In this document: positions 1-8,307 of the stretch, one piece after another | Numbering within the stretch: the stretch's first letter is position 1 | How the letters are laid out: every line of letters begins with the position of its first letter | Source of the DNA: JAICIG01 sp035532215 | GTDB taxonomy: Bacteria; Planctomycetota; Planctomycetia; Pirellulales; JAICIG01 | DNA length: 36,446 nucleotides | Assembly (NCBI GenBank): GCA_035532215.1 | Contig: DATKRK010000324.1 | Coordinates: 1 to 36,446, forward strand | Reading direction: 5' to 3' | Made by a program: the position numbers and the translations under genes | The notes under the pieces: generated by a model | Seen by the model: the letters and a program-made list of their open reading frames with translations, nothing else | Database searches by the model: none | Told to the model about the DNA's origin: nothing

Positions 1-487
1 CGCTCGTGCTCCCGGCCTCCTCGGCGAAGGAGCGTGTACTCCGCAGCGGCGGCCTTCCCCGTCGTTTAGCCGGGTCGGCTCTCGCATCACCCTTTTCGGG
101 GCCTGCTCGGCGTTCACTCACGTTACGGCCTGCTTGCTCGCAGAATCGCCATTGCGATCCTTTCCATCGAAGGCTTCGACGGCTTCGTTACCTCCACCGC
201 CGCTGGTGATTACTTCCGGCTGGAGCAACCAGTTGCCGGGCGGGCCCTTCACCCGCTGGGAAACCAACACCTTTCCACGGCGCACTAAACGCCTGGGCTA
301 CATAAAAGTTTTCCGCGTTTGAGTCATCGAACGAAAGATGCCCCGTCGTGGCCGAACAAAAACAGGACAAACGATCTCGTTACAGAATCACGATTTTGCG
401 CAGCCTAGGCTCAGCCGCCAGCCACCCGACTGTCAAAATGGCTTCGAAGAGGCAACAACCATCCGAACAGCGGGAAGGGCGCCGCTT
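1..487. other. Left-end stretch without a supported gene
   Basis: I see no convincing gene here. The short open frames on both strands have no ribosome binding site and no recognisable domain, and they overlap one another in several frames, as expected for GC-rich non-coding DNA. The only structure I can support is a partial copy of a dispersed palindrome at 403-450. The downstream end of the minus-strand kinase gene abuts this stretch, but I see no clear hairpin plus T-run terminator for it. Confidence 0.5.
403..450 (+). repeat. Partial copy of a dispersed palindromic repeat (copy C)
   Basis: The right half of a repeat whose full copies lie at 2351-2424 and 36126-36196. It shares GCCGCCAGCCACCCGAC and the following AAATGGCTT and GAAG blocks with the flank of the 36126-36196 copy. 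It also shares CCTAGGCTC with the reverse complement of the 2351-2424 copy. The left arm is missing, so it can no longer fold into the full hairpin. Confidence 0.6.
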
Positions 488-2263
488 CTACTTGTTGCTT
501 CCTCGAAAGCCGAACCCCTGCCCCGAGCCAGCTTCCTTCCACTCGACTTTGCGTTCGAATCGATCGCCCCGCGAGCACGATACATTCCATTCTAGCTGCT
601 CATAGCCGCGGCGGAGGGCGACGATCCGGTGTTCGCCGGGCGGGAGGCGAATGATCGCCGGATCGTCGGCGGGAATGTCGACCGGCCGGCCGTCGACGTC
701 CAGCCGGCTGCCTTGCCGCTGGTCGACGGGCCAATCGAGTTCCAGCGTCGCGGGCCGCATCAAAAATGCTAACAGACCGATCACCGGAACGCTCACGGCA
801 ACCCCTAGGCCCACGCCGAGCAGCCAATTCTTTTTGCGGGCGTCCATCGTCGCCAGCCGGCCCGCCGGAGCGCCGGCCGGCTTGGTCGCCGGCGCCGATT
901 TGGGCTCGGCGGGCGCCGGGCGATCGATGACGACTGCCGCCGGCGATTCCGGCGCCGGCGCCGTTGCGGGCGTTGCGGCCGTTTGGCGAGGCCGCGCCGG
1001 AATCGTTTGCACCGCGATCGAAGCTACGGCGGAGTCGGCTGCGACACGGGGCGCCTCGTCGGAATTCGACAGTTGGCTGAAGAACGACCCCAGGCCATCG
1101 TCGTTGCGCCGCGGTTCGTCGAGTGGCGCGGGAAACGGCGTTTCGGAAACCGCGGGCGCCGGAATGACGGGCGCCGAAGCATTCGGCGGCGGGGGCAGCG
1201 GCGGCGGAGTCGGCTGCGCCTGTTTGCCTTCGGGCGTAAACGGAAACAACGCTTCGGCGACTTCCGCCGGCGACTGATAGCGCTCGTCGGGACTGCGCTT
1301 GAGCATCTTGGCGACGACGCGATCGAGCCCGGGGGGAAGCTCTTCGCGAAAGCCCGAAGGCGCCGGCGCGTCTTGCGTGACGCGAGCCACCAGCTTTTCG
1401 GCGTAGTTCGCGCCCTCGAAAGGCAGTCGCCCAGAGAGCAGCTTGAACAGCGTACAGCCGAGGCTGAAAATATCCGAGCGGACGTCGGCCAACTCGGTCT
1501 GCTCCACCTGTTCCGGGGCAATATAGTCGGCCGTGCCCATGATCTGCCCCGCTTCGCGCAGGGCCGCCTCTTCGGGCGATTCGGCGCCCATCAGCCGGGC
1601 CAGGCCGAGGTCGAGAATCTTGACCGACGGGCGGCTGAAGGGCTGCGGATCTTCGACGAGCAAGTTTTCGGGTTTGATATCGCGATGCACCAGGCCGCGT
1701 TCGTGGGCGTGCTGCAAGCCGATCGCCGCCTGCCGGATGCACTCGCAGGCCCAATCGATCGGCAGCGTTCCGTATTTTTGCAGCCAGACTCGCAGGTCCT
1801 GCCCGCGGCCGTACTCCATGACCAGAAAGTGCGTGCTGCCGACGCAGTCGGCGTCGTAGGCGGCGATGATGTTCGGATGGCTGAGCGCGCAGAGCAGCCG
1901 CACTTCGGCCTTGAAGCGGGTCATGGCCAGCGGGTTCGAGACGATCGACTTGTTCATCACCTTCAGTGCGACCACGCGGTCGGTCATGGCGTGATGGGCC
2001 GTAAATACCACGCCCATGCCGCCGCCCCCCAAGCGATCGAGCAGCTTGTACTTGCCCATGAACAGCGTGTGGCGACCGCCGAGCAACTGCCTGGCTTGCC
2101 AATCGGTGATCCAGCCCAACGCCGTGAATTCTCGGGCCCACTCGGCGGCCGTCCGCTCGGGGGCCTCAGCCAGCCGGCGCTCGGCTTGGGTCCATTGTTC
2201 GCTCGACAGCAAGCGGCTCTTCTCGAGGAGCGTAAAAAAGTCTGGACCCGTCGTCACATCCAC
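488..2263 (-). CDS. Membrane-anchored Hanks-type Ser/Thr protein kinase (PknB-like)
   Basis: Predicted to phosphorylate Ser/Thr residues from ATP at the inner face of the membrane. With the start chosen here the protein has 591 residues. A short N-terminal region (about 5-70) precedes a full kinase domain (about 72-340) with glycine loop LGGGGMG (78-84), ATP lysine in VALK (K101), HRDIKPEN catalytic loop (D195), DLG in place of DFG (D218) and activation-loop end GTADYIAPE. A Pro/Ala-rich linker (about 350-475) leads to one membrane helix (about 480-501) and an outer C-terminal domain of about 90 residues containing a PPGEHRIVALRRGYEQ stretch, reminiscent of a PEGA-like domain. I chose the GTG at 2263 because GGAG lies 8 bases before it; the frame stays open to a TTG at 2326. 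It is alone on its strand here. The substrate is unknown. Confidence 0.9.
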   Translation of the reverse strand: MDVTTGPDFFTLLEKSRLLSSEQWTQAERRLAEAPERTAAEWAREFTALGWITDWQARQLLGGRHTLFMGKYKLLDRLGGGGMGVVFTAHHAMTDRVVALKVMNKSIVSNPLAMTRFKAEVRLLCALSHPNIIAAYDADCVGSTHFLVMEYGRGQDLRVWLQKYGTLPIDWACECIRQAAIGLQHAHERGLVHRDIKPENLLVEDPQPFSRPSVKILDLGLARLMGAESPEEAALREAGQIMGTADYIAPEQVEQTELADVRSDIFSLGCTLFKLLSGRLPFEGANYAEKLVARVTQDAPAPSGFREELPPGLDRVVAKMLKRSPDERYQSPAEVAEALFPFTPEGKQAQPTPPPLPPPPNASAPVIPAPAVSETPFPAPLDEPRRNDDGLGSFFSQLSNSDEAPRVAADSAVASIAVQTIPARPRQTAATPATAPAPESPAAVVIDRPAPAEPKSAPATKPAGAPAGRLATMDARKKNWLLGVGLGVAVSVPVIGLLAFLMRPATLELDWPVDQRQGSRLDVDGRPVDIPADDPAIIRLPPGEHRIVALRRGYEQLEWNVSCSRGDRFERKVEWKEAGSGQGFGFRGSNK

Positions 2264-2692
2264 CGCGGCTTCTCCGTGGCAGCGAATCTTCGCAATCGCC
2301 GTCGCCTCGAGTGCTCTGCCAGCCAAGTTTTGACGAATGCTAGCGGCCAGGGGGGCTGGCGGCAGAGCCTAGGCGAAGCCCCAGTTCGCTGGGGCATCGC
2401 TTCGCTCTGCCGCCAGCCACCCCCGCTGCTTGAAATTGCCAACCCCAATTCCTAGACCTGACAATGCACTAGGCCTCTAGCCGAGTATAACCGGCGTGGC
2501 CTTCGAATGCGCAAGCCGGGTCGGCCTGGCCGTTTCCAGCCGCCCCCCCGGCGGATGCCCGCCCTTGGCATTCCGCCGCGCGGAATTGTAACCTGATCTG
2601 CTGCGGACGCCACTCGGCGGGTGAGGGTCGTCCGGCGGGCTGCAACGAAAATAATCATCTCAGCGATAGACGTTCACAGGAGCCGCGCAACG
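2264..2692. other. Divergent intergenic region between kinase and AhpD-like gene
   Basis: This region separates two divergently transcribed genes and should hold both promoters, but I cannot name convincing -35/-10 pairs. It contains the full palindromic repeat at 2351-2424 and a second, unrelated hairpin at 2549-2578 (GGCGGATGCC facing GGCATTCCGCC). Translated frames across it show no recognisable protein. Confidence 0.5.
2351..2424 (-). repeat. Dispersed palindromic repeat, full copy A
   Basis: Outer arms GGGGGCTGGCGGCAGAGC (2351-2368) and GCTCTGCCGCCAGCC (2404-2418, continuing to 2424) pair with each other. An inner hairpin is formed by GCCCCAG (2378-2384) and CTGGGGC (2389-2395). Read on the minus strand it is almost identical along its whole length to the copy at 36126-36196, including the non-paired bases, so it is a true repeat and not a chance hairpin. 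It lies upstream of the kinase gene. Confidence 0.8.
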
Positions 2693-3115
2693 ATGGCAAC
2701 GGTCAAGATGGTCGAATACGAGCACGCCAGCGCCGAGGTCAAAGCCGTCTACGACGACATCATGGCCACTCGGAAGATCGATTGGATCAATAATTTTTGG
2801 AAAGTGCTGGCCCATCATCCGCCCACGCTCAAGCGCACCTGGGAAAGCCTCAAAGAGGTGATGGGGCCCGGCGCCCTCGACCCGCTGACCAAAGAGCTGA
2901 TCTACCTGGCGGTCAGCGCCTCGAACCAATGCGGCTATTGCACTGCGTCGCACACGGCGGCCGCTCGCAAGGCCGGCATGACCGACGGGATGCTCGGAGA
3001 GCTGATGGCCGTGGTCGGCATGGCCAACGAAACGAACCGCCTCGTCAGCGGCTATCTGGTGGAAATCGACGAGCGGTTCCGCACGCCTCGGCCGCCCAAG
3101 TCGCCAAATTTGTAG
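2693..3115 (+). CDS. AhpD-like / carboxymuconolactone decarboxylase family protein
   Basis: 140 residues, the usual size for a single AhpD-fold domain. The diagnostic core is CGYCTASH (C80, C83, H87), preceded by LTKELIYLAVSASNQ, which matches the CxxC-xxx-H active site of alkylhydroperoxidase AhpD-type proteins that take part in peroxide or thiol redox chemistry. The start ATG at 2693 is favoured by AGGAG at 2678-2682; an upstream in-frame codon at 2621 would add 24 residues of poor quality. The next gene, 67 bases on, is a methionine sulfoxide reductase on the same strand, so a shared oxidative-stress role is plausible but inferred. The exact substrate cannot be read from the sequence. Confidence 0.85.
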   Translation: MATVKMVEYEHASAEVKAVYDDIMATRKIDWINNFWKVLAHHPPTLKRTWESLKEVMGPGALDPLTKELIYLAVSASNQCGYCTASHTAAARKAGMTDGMLGELMAVVGMANETNRLVSGYLVEIDERFRTPRPPKSPNL

Positions 3116-3182
3116 CTTTGAGCCCGATGAGATATCATCGGATTCGCAGTTTTCGCTAGTGCGTCTTGAACTGGAGATCCTC

Positions 3183-3929
3183 ATGCTCCGGGTTGCAAGA
3201 GTCCGCCTTTGCCAGTCAGCAACCCTCGGCTGGCTGATCGCGGCCGCCATCGCCGGCTTGCCGTTCCTCGCCCGTGCGGCAGATGCTGCGCAAAAAGGCT
3301 CGCGAGAACAGGAGAAAGCGGGTCGGAAACAAGCTGCGTCGGGACGGTTGAACGAGACGGCGGCTGACGAGGAAGGCTTGCCGCCGGACGGCGGCTCGAA
3401 GCAAATCGAGAAAACCGGCGCCGGCGAAGAAGACGTCGACTACGATCAGCCCGTCCATAAGACCAATGCCGAGTGGAAGAAGCTGCTGACGCGAAAGCAA
3501 TATCGCGTGACTCGGCTCGGTGAGACCGAACCTCCGTTCAGGGGCAAGTATTGGCGGACCAAGCAGCACGGCACGTACCGTTGCGCGTGCTGCGACGCTC
3601 CGCTGTTCAGCTCGGACGCCAAGTTCGACTCGGGCACGGGCTGGCCCAGCTTTTGGGCGCCCGTCAAAGACAAGCGGATCAGCGGCCGACCCGACCTCAG
3701 CGACGGCAGCTTGCGGATCGAAGTGCTTTGCACGCGCTGCGACGCCCATTTGGGCCACGTGTTCGACGACGGCCCGGCGCCCACCGGCCTGCGCTACTGC
3801 ATCAATTCGGCCGCGCTCGAACTCCAAGCGACCGCCGGCGCCGGCGGGAATTCCAAGACCGAAAAGTCCAACGCCACGAAAGCCGGGACGAAGGCTCGTT
3901 CGAGGCAAGCCCGCACGGGCTCACCGTAG
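3183..3929 (+). CDS. msrB: Secreted peptide-methionine (R)-S-oxide reductase (MsrB-like)
   Basis: Reduces the R-sulfoxide of oxidised methionine in proteins. The 248-residue product starts with a signal peptide (hydrophobic about 14-32, AxA-like end near 33), then a charged linker (about 35-95), then the MsrB domain (about 96-215). Visible hallmarks are the zinc pairs C134/C137 and C183/C186, the SGTGWPSF block (150-157), HLGHVF (189-194) and the catalytic cysteine in RYCINS (C206). The C-terminal 30 residues are Lys/Ala/Thr-rich. The signal peptide implies action outside the cytoplasm, so it would need an external reductant; a DsbD-like partner is not seen here. The ATG at 3183 was chosen because GGAG (3173-3176) precedes it. 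An in-frame start at 3159 would blur the signal peptide. Confidence 0.9.
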   Translation: MLRVARVRLCQSATLGWLIAAAIAGLPFLARAADAAQKGSREQEKAGRKQAASGRLNETAADEEGLPPDGGSKQIEKTGAGEEDVDYDQPVHKTNAEWKKLLTRKQYRVTRLGETEPPFRGKYWRTKQHGTYRCACCDAPLFSSDAKFDSGTGWPSFWAPVKDKRISGRPDLSDGSLRIEVLCTRCDAHLGHVFDDGPAPTGLRYCINSAALELQATAGAGGNSKTEKSNATKAGTKARSRQARTGSP

Positions 3930-3978
3930 ATGTGGCATCCTGCCGCTTTTCTAAACGCGGCAAGGATGCCGCGTCTAC
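3926..3978. repeat. Palindromic repeat, first of a pair
   Basis: Arms GTAGATGTGGCATCCTGCCGC and GCGGCAAGGATGCCGCGTCTAC fold with each other around a TTTTCTAAAC loop. The same element recurs 88 bases further on at 4066-4119 with only a few changes. It overlaps the stop codon of the MsrB-like gene (TAG at 3927-3929). Confidence 0.75.
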
Positions 3979-4065
3979 GGGAACGCGTCTCGCGGCGTTC
4001 CGAGCAGTCGCGCGGCCCTGGCAATACGCTCGTCGATCTATTACCTTCGTACAGCAGTGTAGAAG

Positions 4066-4119
4066 GTAGAAGCGGCATCCTGCCGCTTTTTTAACACGCG
4101 GCAGGGATGCCCCGTCTAC
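4066..4119. repeat. Palindromic repeat, second of a pair
   Basis: Second copy of the element at 3926-3978: GTAGAAGCGGCATCCTGCCGC facing GCGGCAGGGATGCCCCGTCTAC. It ends 23 bases before the start codon of the first permease gene, so it lies in that gene's probable leader. Confidence 0.75.
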
Positions 4120-4142
4120 GCCCGTCAATCCAGCGAATCTGC

Positions 4143-5294
4143 ATGCGTTTTCACGAGTTATTGCTGAAGAACCTGATCCGCCGCAAGTTGCGTTCGCTGC
4201 TGACTATCAGCGGCGTCGCCGTGGCCATCGCCACCGTGGTGACGCTGGTGGGCGTCTCGAGCGGCCTGAAAAAATCGGCGACCGAGGCCTTCCAAAGCCA
4301 CGGCGTCGACCTGGTCGTGGTGCGCGCGGGGACCGTGCAGCGCGTGGCGAGCAGCATGAACGAAGATTTGGCTGCACGGCTGGCGGCGATGGCCGGAGTG
4401 GCCGACGTGGTTCCCTCGCTGACCGACGTCGTTTCGATCAGCGGCGAAGGGCTGGTGGGCGTGCCCGTTCACGGCTGGCCGCCCGATTCGCACGTTTGGG
4501 ACACGCTGCACGTCGCCGACGGACGCCGCCTGCGGAGCGACGACCGAGGCGACGTCGTGCTGGGCAGTCTGCTGGCCCATAATCTCGAAAAGAGCCTGGG
4601 CGACGAAGTCGAAATCGAGCAGCAGAATTTCAAGGTCGTCGGCATCTATGAAAGCTCGAGCGTTTATGAAAGCGGCGCCGCCGTCGTGCCGCTCGCCGAT
4701 CTGCAGGAATTGATGGATCGCGCGGGGCAGGTCTCCGAGTTCATGCTGATGCTCGACGCCAACCTTGCCAACCGTAAGGCGACGCTCGAAAATCTCAAAT
4801 CGCAAATTGCCAAGCTGCGCGACGACCGCGGCAAGCCGCTGGGATTGTCCGCCATGGAAACCGAGGACTACGTCAGCCACGATTTGGAGATTCAGTTGGC
4901 CGGGGATATGGCCTGGGCCACGTCGTTGATCGCCTTGTCGATCGGATCGGTCGGCGTGCTGAACACGATGCTGATGTCGGTGTTGGAACGCACGCAGGAG
5001 ATCGGCGTGTTGCGGGCGATCGGCTGGCCGAAGTTGCGAATCATCGAGATGATCGTCGGCGAATCGTGCGTGCTGAGCGTGGCGGGCGCCTGCCTGGGAA
5101 TGCTGGCCGCCGTGACGCTCACGGCCGCCCTCAGCCGGCTGCCCGCCGCCAGCGGTTTGATTCGCGGCGATACTTCGCTGGGCGTGCTGGCCGCCGGGCT
5201 GGCCGTGGCGGGCCTGATGGGTCTCGTCGGGTCGCTGTACCCGGCCCTCCGCGGCGCCGGACTGCGACCGACCGAGGCGTTGCACTATGAATGA
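4143..5294 (+). CDS. ABC transporter permease, FtsX/MacB type
   Basis: 383 residues with the layout of MacB/LolC-type permeases: one N-terminal membrane helix (about 17-39), a large periplasmic domain (about 45-250) and three C-terminal helices (about 258-283, 310-335, 350-372). The FtsX signature QEIGVLRAIGWP (285-296) follows the second helix. Such permeases work with a LolD/MacB-type ATPase to move lipids, lipoproteins or peptides, or to drive mechanical work in the envelope. No ATPase gene lies beside it. The start at 4143 (MRFHELLLKN) was chosen over 4107 because it aligns with the start of the next gene (MRFVTFVAKN) and avoids coding through a palindromic repeat. No clear ribosome binding site precedes it. 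Confidence 0.88.
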   Translation: MRFHELLLKNLIRRKLRSLLTISGVAVAIATVVTLVGVSSGLKKSATEAFQSHGVDLVVVRAGTVQRVASSMNEDLAARLAAMAGVADVVPSLTDVVSISGEGLVGVPVHGWPPDSHVWDTLHVADGRRLRSDDRGDVVLGSLLAHNLEKSLGDEVEIEQQNFKVVGIYESSSVYESGAAVVPLADLQELMDRAGQVSEFMLMLDANLANRKATLENLKSQIAKLRDDRGKPLGLSAMETEDYVSHDLEIQLAGDMAWATSLIALSIGSVGVLNTMLMSVLERTQEIGVLRAIGWPKLRIIEMIVGESCVLSVAGACLGMLAAVTLTAALSRLPAASGLIRGDTSLGVLAAGLAVAGLMGLVGSLYPALRGAGLRPTEALHYE

Positions 5295-5363
5295 CATTCG
5301 CTTTGCTCGCCGCACGTCCGCCGCGGCGCTGCTTTCGCCAACTTTCCGACGAGGCGTTTCGAC

Positions 5364-6491
5364 ATGCGGTTCGTAACGTTCGTCGCCAAGAACCTGATGC
5401 GCCGTCCGGGTCGCACGTCGCTAACCGTGTTGGGCATTTCCCTGGCGGTGGCCGCCGCCGTCTCGCTGATCGGCGTCTCCGAAGGCTTCGAGCGATCGTA
5501 CTTCGAGCTCTACACGGGCTACGGCGTCGATCTGGTGGTGCAGCGGTCCGGGCGGTCGCAGCAAATCGCCAGCGGGTTGAATGAAGATTTGGGCGACCGC
5601 ATGCGCCGCTTGCCCGGCGTGAAACAGGTCATCGGCGGCCTGGTCGACATCGTCTCGTTCGAGGAGGCCGACCTGTTCGTCGTGCTCGTCAACGGCTGGA
5701 CCCGCGACTGCCCGACGATCCAGCGTTACAAGATGATCTCTGGGCGGCGGTTCGTTGGCTCCGACCAGGAGGCGGTGCTGTTGGGCAAGACGTTGGCCAG
5801 TAATCTCGGCAAGCATGTCGGCGACGACCTCGACCTGTACGGGCGGAAGTTCGAAGTCATCGGCGTCTACCAGAGCCGGAACGTCTATGAAAACAGCTTC
5901 GTGCTCATGCCCATCGACGTGCTGCAAAAGCTCACCGATCGGCCCGGCCAGGTGACGGGTTTCACGATCGAAGCCGACCCGCGAGCTACGCCCGAGCAAA
6001 TCGACGAAATCAAGCGCCGCATCGAAGCGCTGGAACCGCGCCTGGCGGTGCTGCCGACCGCCGAGTTCGTCGGCAGCATCGCCCATATCCGCGCGGCCCA
6101 GGCCATGGCCTGGCTGACCTCGACCGTGGCCATGATCCTCGGCGGAATCGGCGTGCTAAACACGATGATCATGTCGGTCTCCGAACGCACGCGCGAGCTG
6201 GGCGTATTGCGGGCCATCGGTTGGCCGCGGCGCCGCGTGGTGCGGATGATCCTCTCCGAGTCGGTATTCATCGCGCTGGCCGGTGCGGCGGTCGGCACGG
6301 CCGGCGGCCTGCTGCTTCCGGAAATCTTGGGCCGAATTCGCATCACGGCGGGCTTTATCTCCGGGCACGTGGCGCCCGGCATCATCCTCGAAGGCGTCGC
6401 GCTCGCGCTGGCGATGGGGCTGATCGGGGCGGCCTACCCGGCCTATTACGGCGCCGGTTTGCATCCGGTCGACGCGTTACGGCATAAGTAA
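5364..6491 (+). CDS. ABC transporter permease, FtsX/MacB type (tandem paralogue)
   Basis: 375 residues, same fold and layout as the preceding gene: N-terminal helix in LTVLGISLAVAAAVSLIGVS, periplasmic domain, three C-terminal helices and the signature TRELGVLRAIGWP. The two products share blocks along their length (HGVDLVVVRAG against YGVDLVVQRSG; MNEDL against LNEDL; GVLNTMLMSV against GVLNTMIMSV), so this is a tandem duplication that probably forms a heterodimer. The ATG at 5364 has GAGG at 5351-5354. The gap to the first permease is 69 bases, so they are probably co-transcribed. No ATPase or membrane-fusion partner follows; downstream DNA is a 338-base non-coding stretch with a perfect inverted repeat. 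Confidence 0.88.
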   Translation: MRFVTFVAKNLMRRPGRTSLTVLGISLAVAAAVSLIGVSEGFERSYFELYTGYGVDLVVQRSGRSQQIASGLNEDLGDRMRRLPGVKQVIGGLVDIVSFEEADLFVVLVNGWTRDCPTIQRYKMISGRRFVGSDQEAVLLGKTLASNLGKHVGDDLDLYGRKFEVIGVYQSRNVYENSFVLMPIDVLQKLTDRPGQVTGFTIEADPRATPEQIDEIKRRIEALEPRLAVLPTAEFVGSIAHIRAAQAMAWLTSTVAMILGGIGVLNTMIMSVSERTRELGVLRAIGWPRRRVVRMILSESVFIALAGAAVGTAGGLLLPEILGRIRITAGFISGHVAPGIILEGVALALAMGLIGAAYPAYYGAGLHPVDALRHK

Positions 6492-6829
6492 CCGCGGCGA
6501 GCGTCTGTGCTTGCTTGGCATGATGCTAGCAGCGGGAATGATACTCTCATTGTTTGGATGCGAGAAATCGTCGCCGAGCTCTCCGTGTGCTTGCGGCCGC
6601 ATCGAATTACGGGTTCCTCTTCTCTGTTCCAGATGGTTCTGAGGTTGCGCTTTTCGTTCGCATGCCATCGTTCTCGATGCAGCTTTACTTGCCGGTCGCA
6701 ACGCCTGACGAAGCCGGAACAGAGAAGAGGAACCCGTAATTGCCTCGCTTGCGAATTGCCTCATCCTCCAAAAATCAAGATGATCTCTAAAGCTAGCGGC
6801 AAGCGTTGCCGGTGCAATTCCGCTCACGG
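6492..6829. other. Gene-free stretch holding a 137-base inverted-repeat element
   Basis: This lies between convergent genes (permease on the plus strand, BON protein on the minus strand). Frames here are short and unlike any protein I know. The only clear structure is the inverted repeat at 6605-6741. I see no T-run terminator for either neighbour. Confidence 0.5.
6605..6741. repeat. Small inverted-repeat element with perfect 26-base arms
   Basis: Arms at 6605-6630 (AATTACGGGTTCCTC...) and 6716-6741 are exact reverse complements over 26 bases, separated by about 85 bases. The organisation resembles a MITE or a small structured RNA element. I see no clear target-site duplication and no second copy in the window. 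Confidence 0.7.
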
Positions 6830-7330
6830 TCATCGAATTTCGCTGCCGGATGGCGCGGCGGCGGCGATTCCACCGATGCGGACTGCATCTGCCGGATGCC
6901 ACGGCGGTTGCGATTCCACCGACGCGAACTGCGTGTAGGGCCGACCGAGCGGAACGACCTCGACCCTGTTCAGGACTTCGCGAACGTTGTCGAAAGATTG
7001 CGCTACCGTGGCGGCGAGAGCTTGAAGGTATTGCGTTGGCACGCGTCCCCGCAGTACGACGCGCCCGTCGTGCTCCTCGCACGTCAAGTGCCGTAAGGGC
7101 ACAAATGGACTCGATCGCAATCGTGCTGCGATGGAATCAGCCAGTGAAGGCAATTGCAGTTCAAGCCGCCGCGGGCCAAGGCCCGAACCGCGCAATCGCT
7201 CGATATGTCCGCCGAGCGGTCTGGGCCCCGTCGCTTCGAGACTTCTCGTCGCTAACCACCATGAATCAAGGTCGCCGGGAAACGCCTGGCTTTCGTGGAA
7301 TGCCATAGTCGAACACCGCCTGATTTGCAT
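6830..7330 (-). CDS. BON-domain protein
   Basis: 166 residues. The C-terminal half carries a BON-like domain (about 70-128), including LTCEEHDGRVVLRGRVPT and the helix ALAATVAQSFDNVREVLNRVEVV. This is the beta-alpha-beta pattern of OsmY/BON domains, which often bind membranes or envelope components. I see no signal peptide at either possible start. The ATG at 7330 has a G-rich stretch just before it; the ATG at 7306 (MAFHESQAF) is an equal alternative. The last 25 residues are low complexity and are encoded by a short imperfect duplication (GATTCCACCGA.GCG.ACTGC at 6869-6889 and 6913-6933). It is transcribed away from the M50 peptidase gene. Its role is unknown. Confidence 0.65.
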   Translation of the reverse strand: MQIRRCSTMAFHESQAFPGDLDSWWLATRSLEATGPRPLGGHIERLRGSGLGPRRLELQLPSLADSIAARLRSSPFVPLRHLTCEEHDGRVVLRGRVPTQYLQALAATVAQSFDNVREVLNRVEVVPLGRPYTQFASVESQPPWHPADAVRIGGIAAAAPSGSEIR

Positions 7331-7503
7331 GGCGCCCCCAAGAGAGAGAAACGTTGGATCCTGGCCGAAGCGCGCCCGAGCGGACGGCTGCGCCAGCGGT
7401 TCGGCCCTTGCGCATTGGCTTGCCGCGCAGTATGCTAGCCGGGGGTTGCGGCTCGTTCGCGCCTGTTTTTTTTTCGCTTCGCACGTTCCAACGGGAGTCT
7501 TGG

Positions 7504-8307
7504 ATGTTTGCCGCCGAACCGCCGCAGACGAATTACGATCTCCATTTCCACGCGGCCGGCGTTCCGGTGCGGGTACACCCTTGGTTCTGGCTGATGAGCC
7601 TGCTGTTGGGCGTCGGCTCGTTTAACAAGCCCAATCCGCCGCAAGAGATCATCCTCTGGGTCGGCGTGGTGTTCGTCTCGATTCTGGTCCACGAACTGGG
7701 CCACGTCGCCGCCTTCCGCTATTTCGGCCAACGCGCCAAAGTGGTGCTCTATTCGTTCGGCGGCCTGGCGATGCCCGACGAGCGCGACGTCTACCGCGGC
7801 TACGACGATTATTCTTCGTCGTACCACCGCGAGGAGCGCGGAGCGGGCGCCGAAATGATGATCGCCTTTGCCGGTCCCTTGGCCGGGTTCCTGTTCGCCG
7901 TACTGGTGTTTGCCATCATCGCCGCATCCGGTCACGAACCGTCGATCCGCCTCGGCGGGCCGACGGCGTTCGAAATTCGCTTCGCCCCCTTTCGCTGGGA
8001 AAACCTCGATCTCCTGTTCAGGCAGTTATTGTTCGTCAACGTCTTCTGGGGGCTGATCAACTTGTTGCCCGTGTTTCCGCTGGACGGCGGGCAGATCTCG
8101 CGGCACTTCCTCACGAAGTTCAATCCCGGCGAGGGGCTGCGGCAGTCGATCTTGGTCTCGATCTTCGTCGCCATCGGCGTGGCCGTTTGGGCGCTGATCA
8201 AGATCGACGACAAATTCATGGCCTTCCTGTTCGGCTACCTGGCGTACGTGAACTATCAGGTTCTGCAGCAAATTTCCGGCGGTTATGGCGGCGGACGCGA
8301 GTGGTGA
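7504..8307 (+). CDS. Site-2-protease-like membrane metallopeptidase (M50 family)
   Basis: 267 residues with several membrane helices. The zinc-binding HELGH motif (63-67) sits in a helix after ILWVGVVFVSIL, and the third ligand region is NLLPVFPLDGGQ (D194) in a later helix, matching the intramembrane M50/site-2 protease pattern. Such enzymes cleave membrane-bound regulators, for example anti-sigma factors. An N-terminal stretch (HAAGVPVRVHPWFWL) is typical of rhomboid-sized M50 relatives in planctomycetes and actinobacteria. The start ATG at 7504 has GGGAG at 7493-7497; an upstream frame to 7354 is open but looks non-coding. It is followed directly by a remnant of an SGNH-hydrolase gene. The substrate is unknown. 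Confidence 0.9.
   Translation: MFAAEPPQTNYDLHFHAAGVPVRVHPWFWLMSLLLGVGSFNKPNPPQEIILWVGVVFVSILVHELGHVAAFRYFGQRAKVVLYSFGGLAMPDERDVYRGYDDYSSSYHREERGAGAEMMIAFAGPLAGFLFAVLVFAIIAASGHEPSIRLGGPTAFEIRFAPFRWENLDLLFRQLLFVNVFWGLINLLPVFPLDGGQISRHFLTKFNPGEGLRQSILVSIFVAIGVAVWALIKIDDKFMAFLFGYLAYVNYQVLQQISGGYGGGREW

Noticed and set aside
188..370. 60-residue frame at the left end
   Set aside because: No ribosome binding site and no recognisable protein; overlapping frames exist on the other strand.
600..2141. Second minus-strand frame overlapping the kinase gene
   Set aside because: It covers the same DNA in another frame, is Arg-rich and lacks motifs.
983..2455. Long open frame on the plus strand opposite the kinase gene
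   Set aside because: It lies antisense to a clear kinase domain, is Arg/Gly-rich without any motif, and is what a GC-rich gene produces in its shadow frame.
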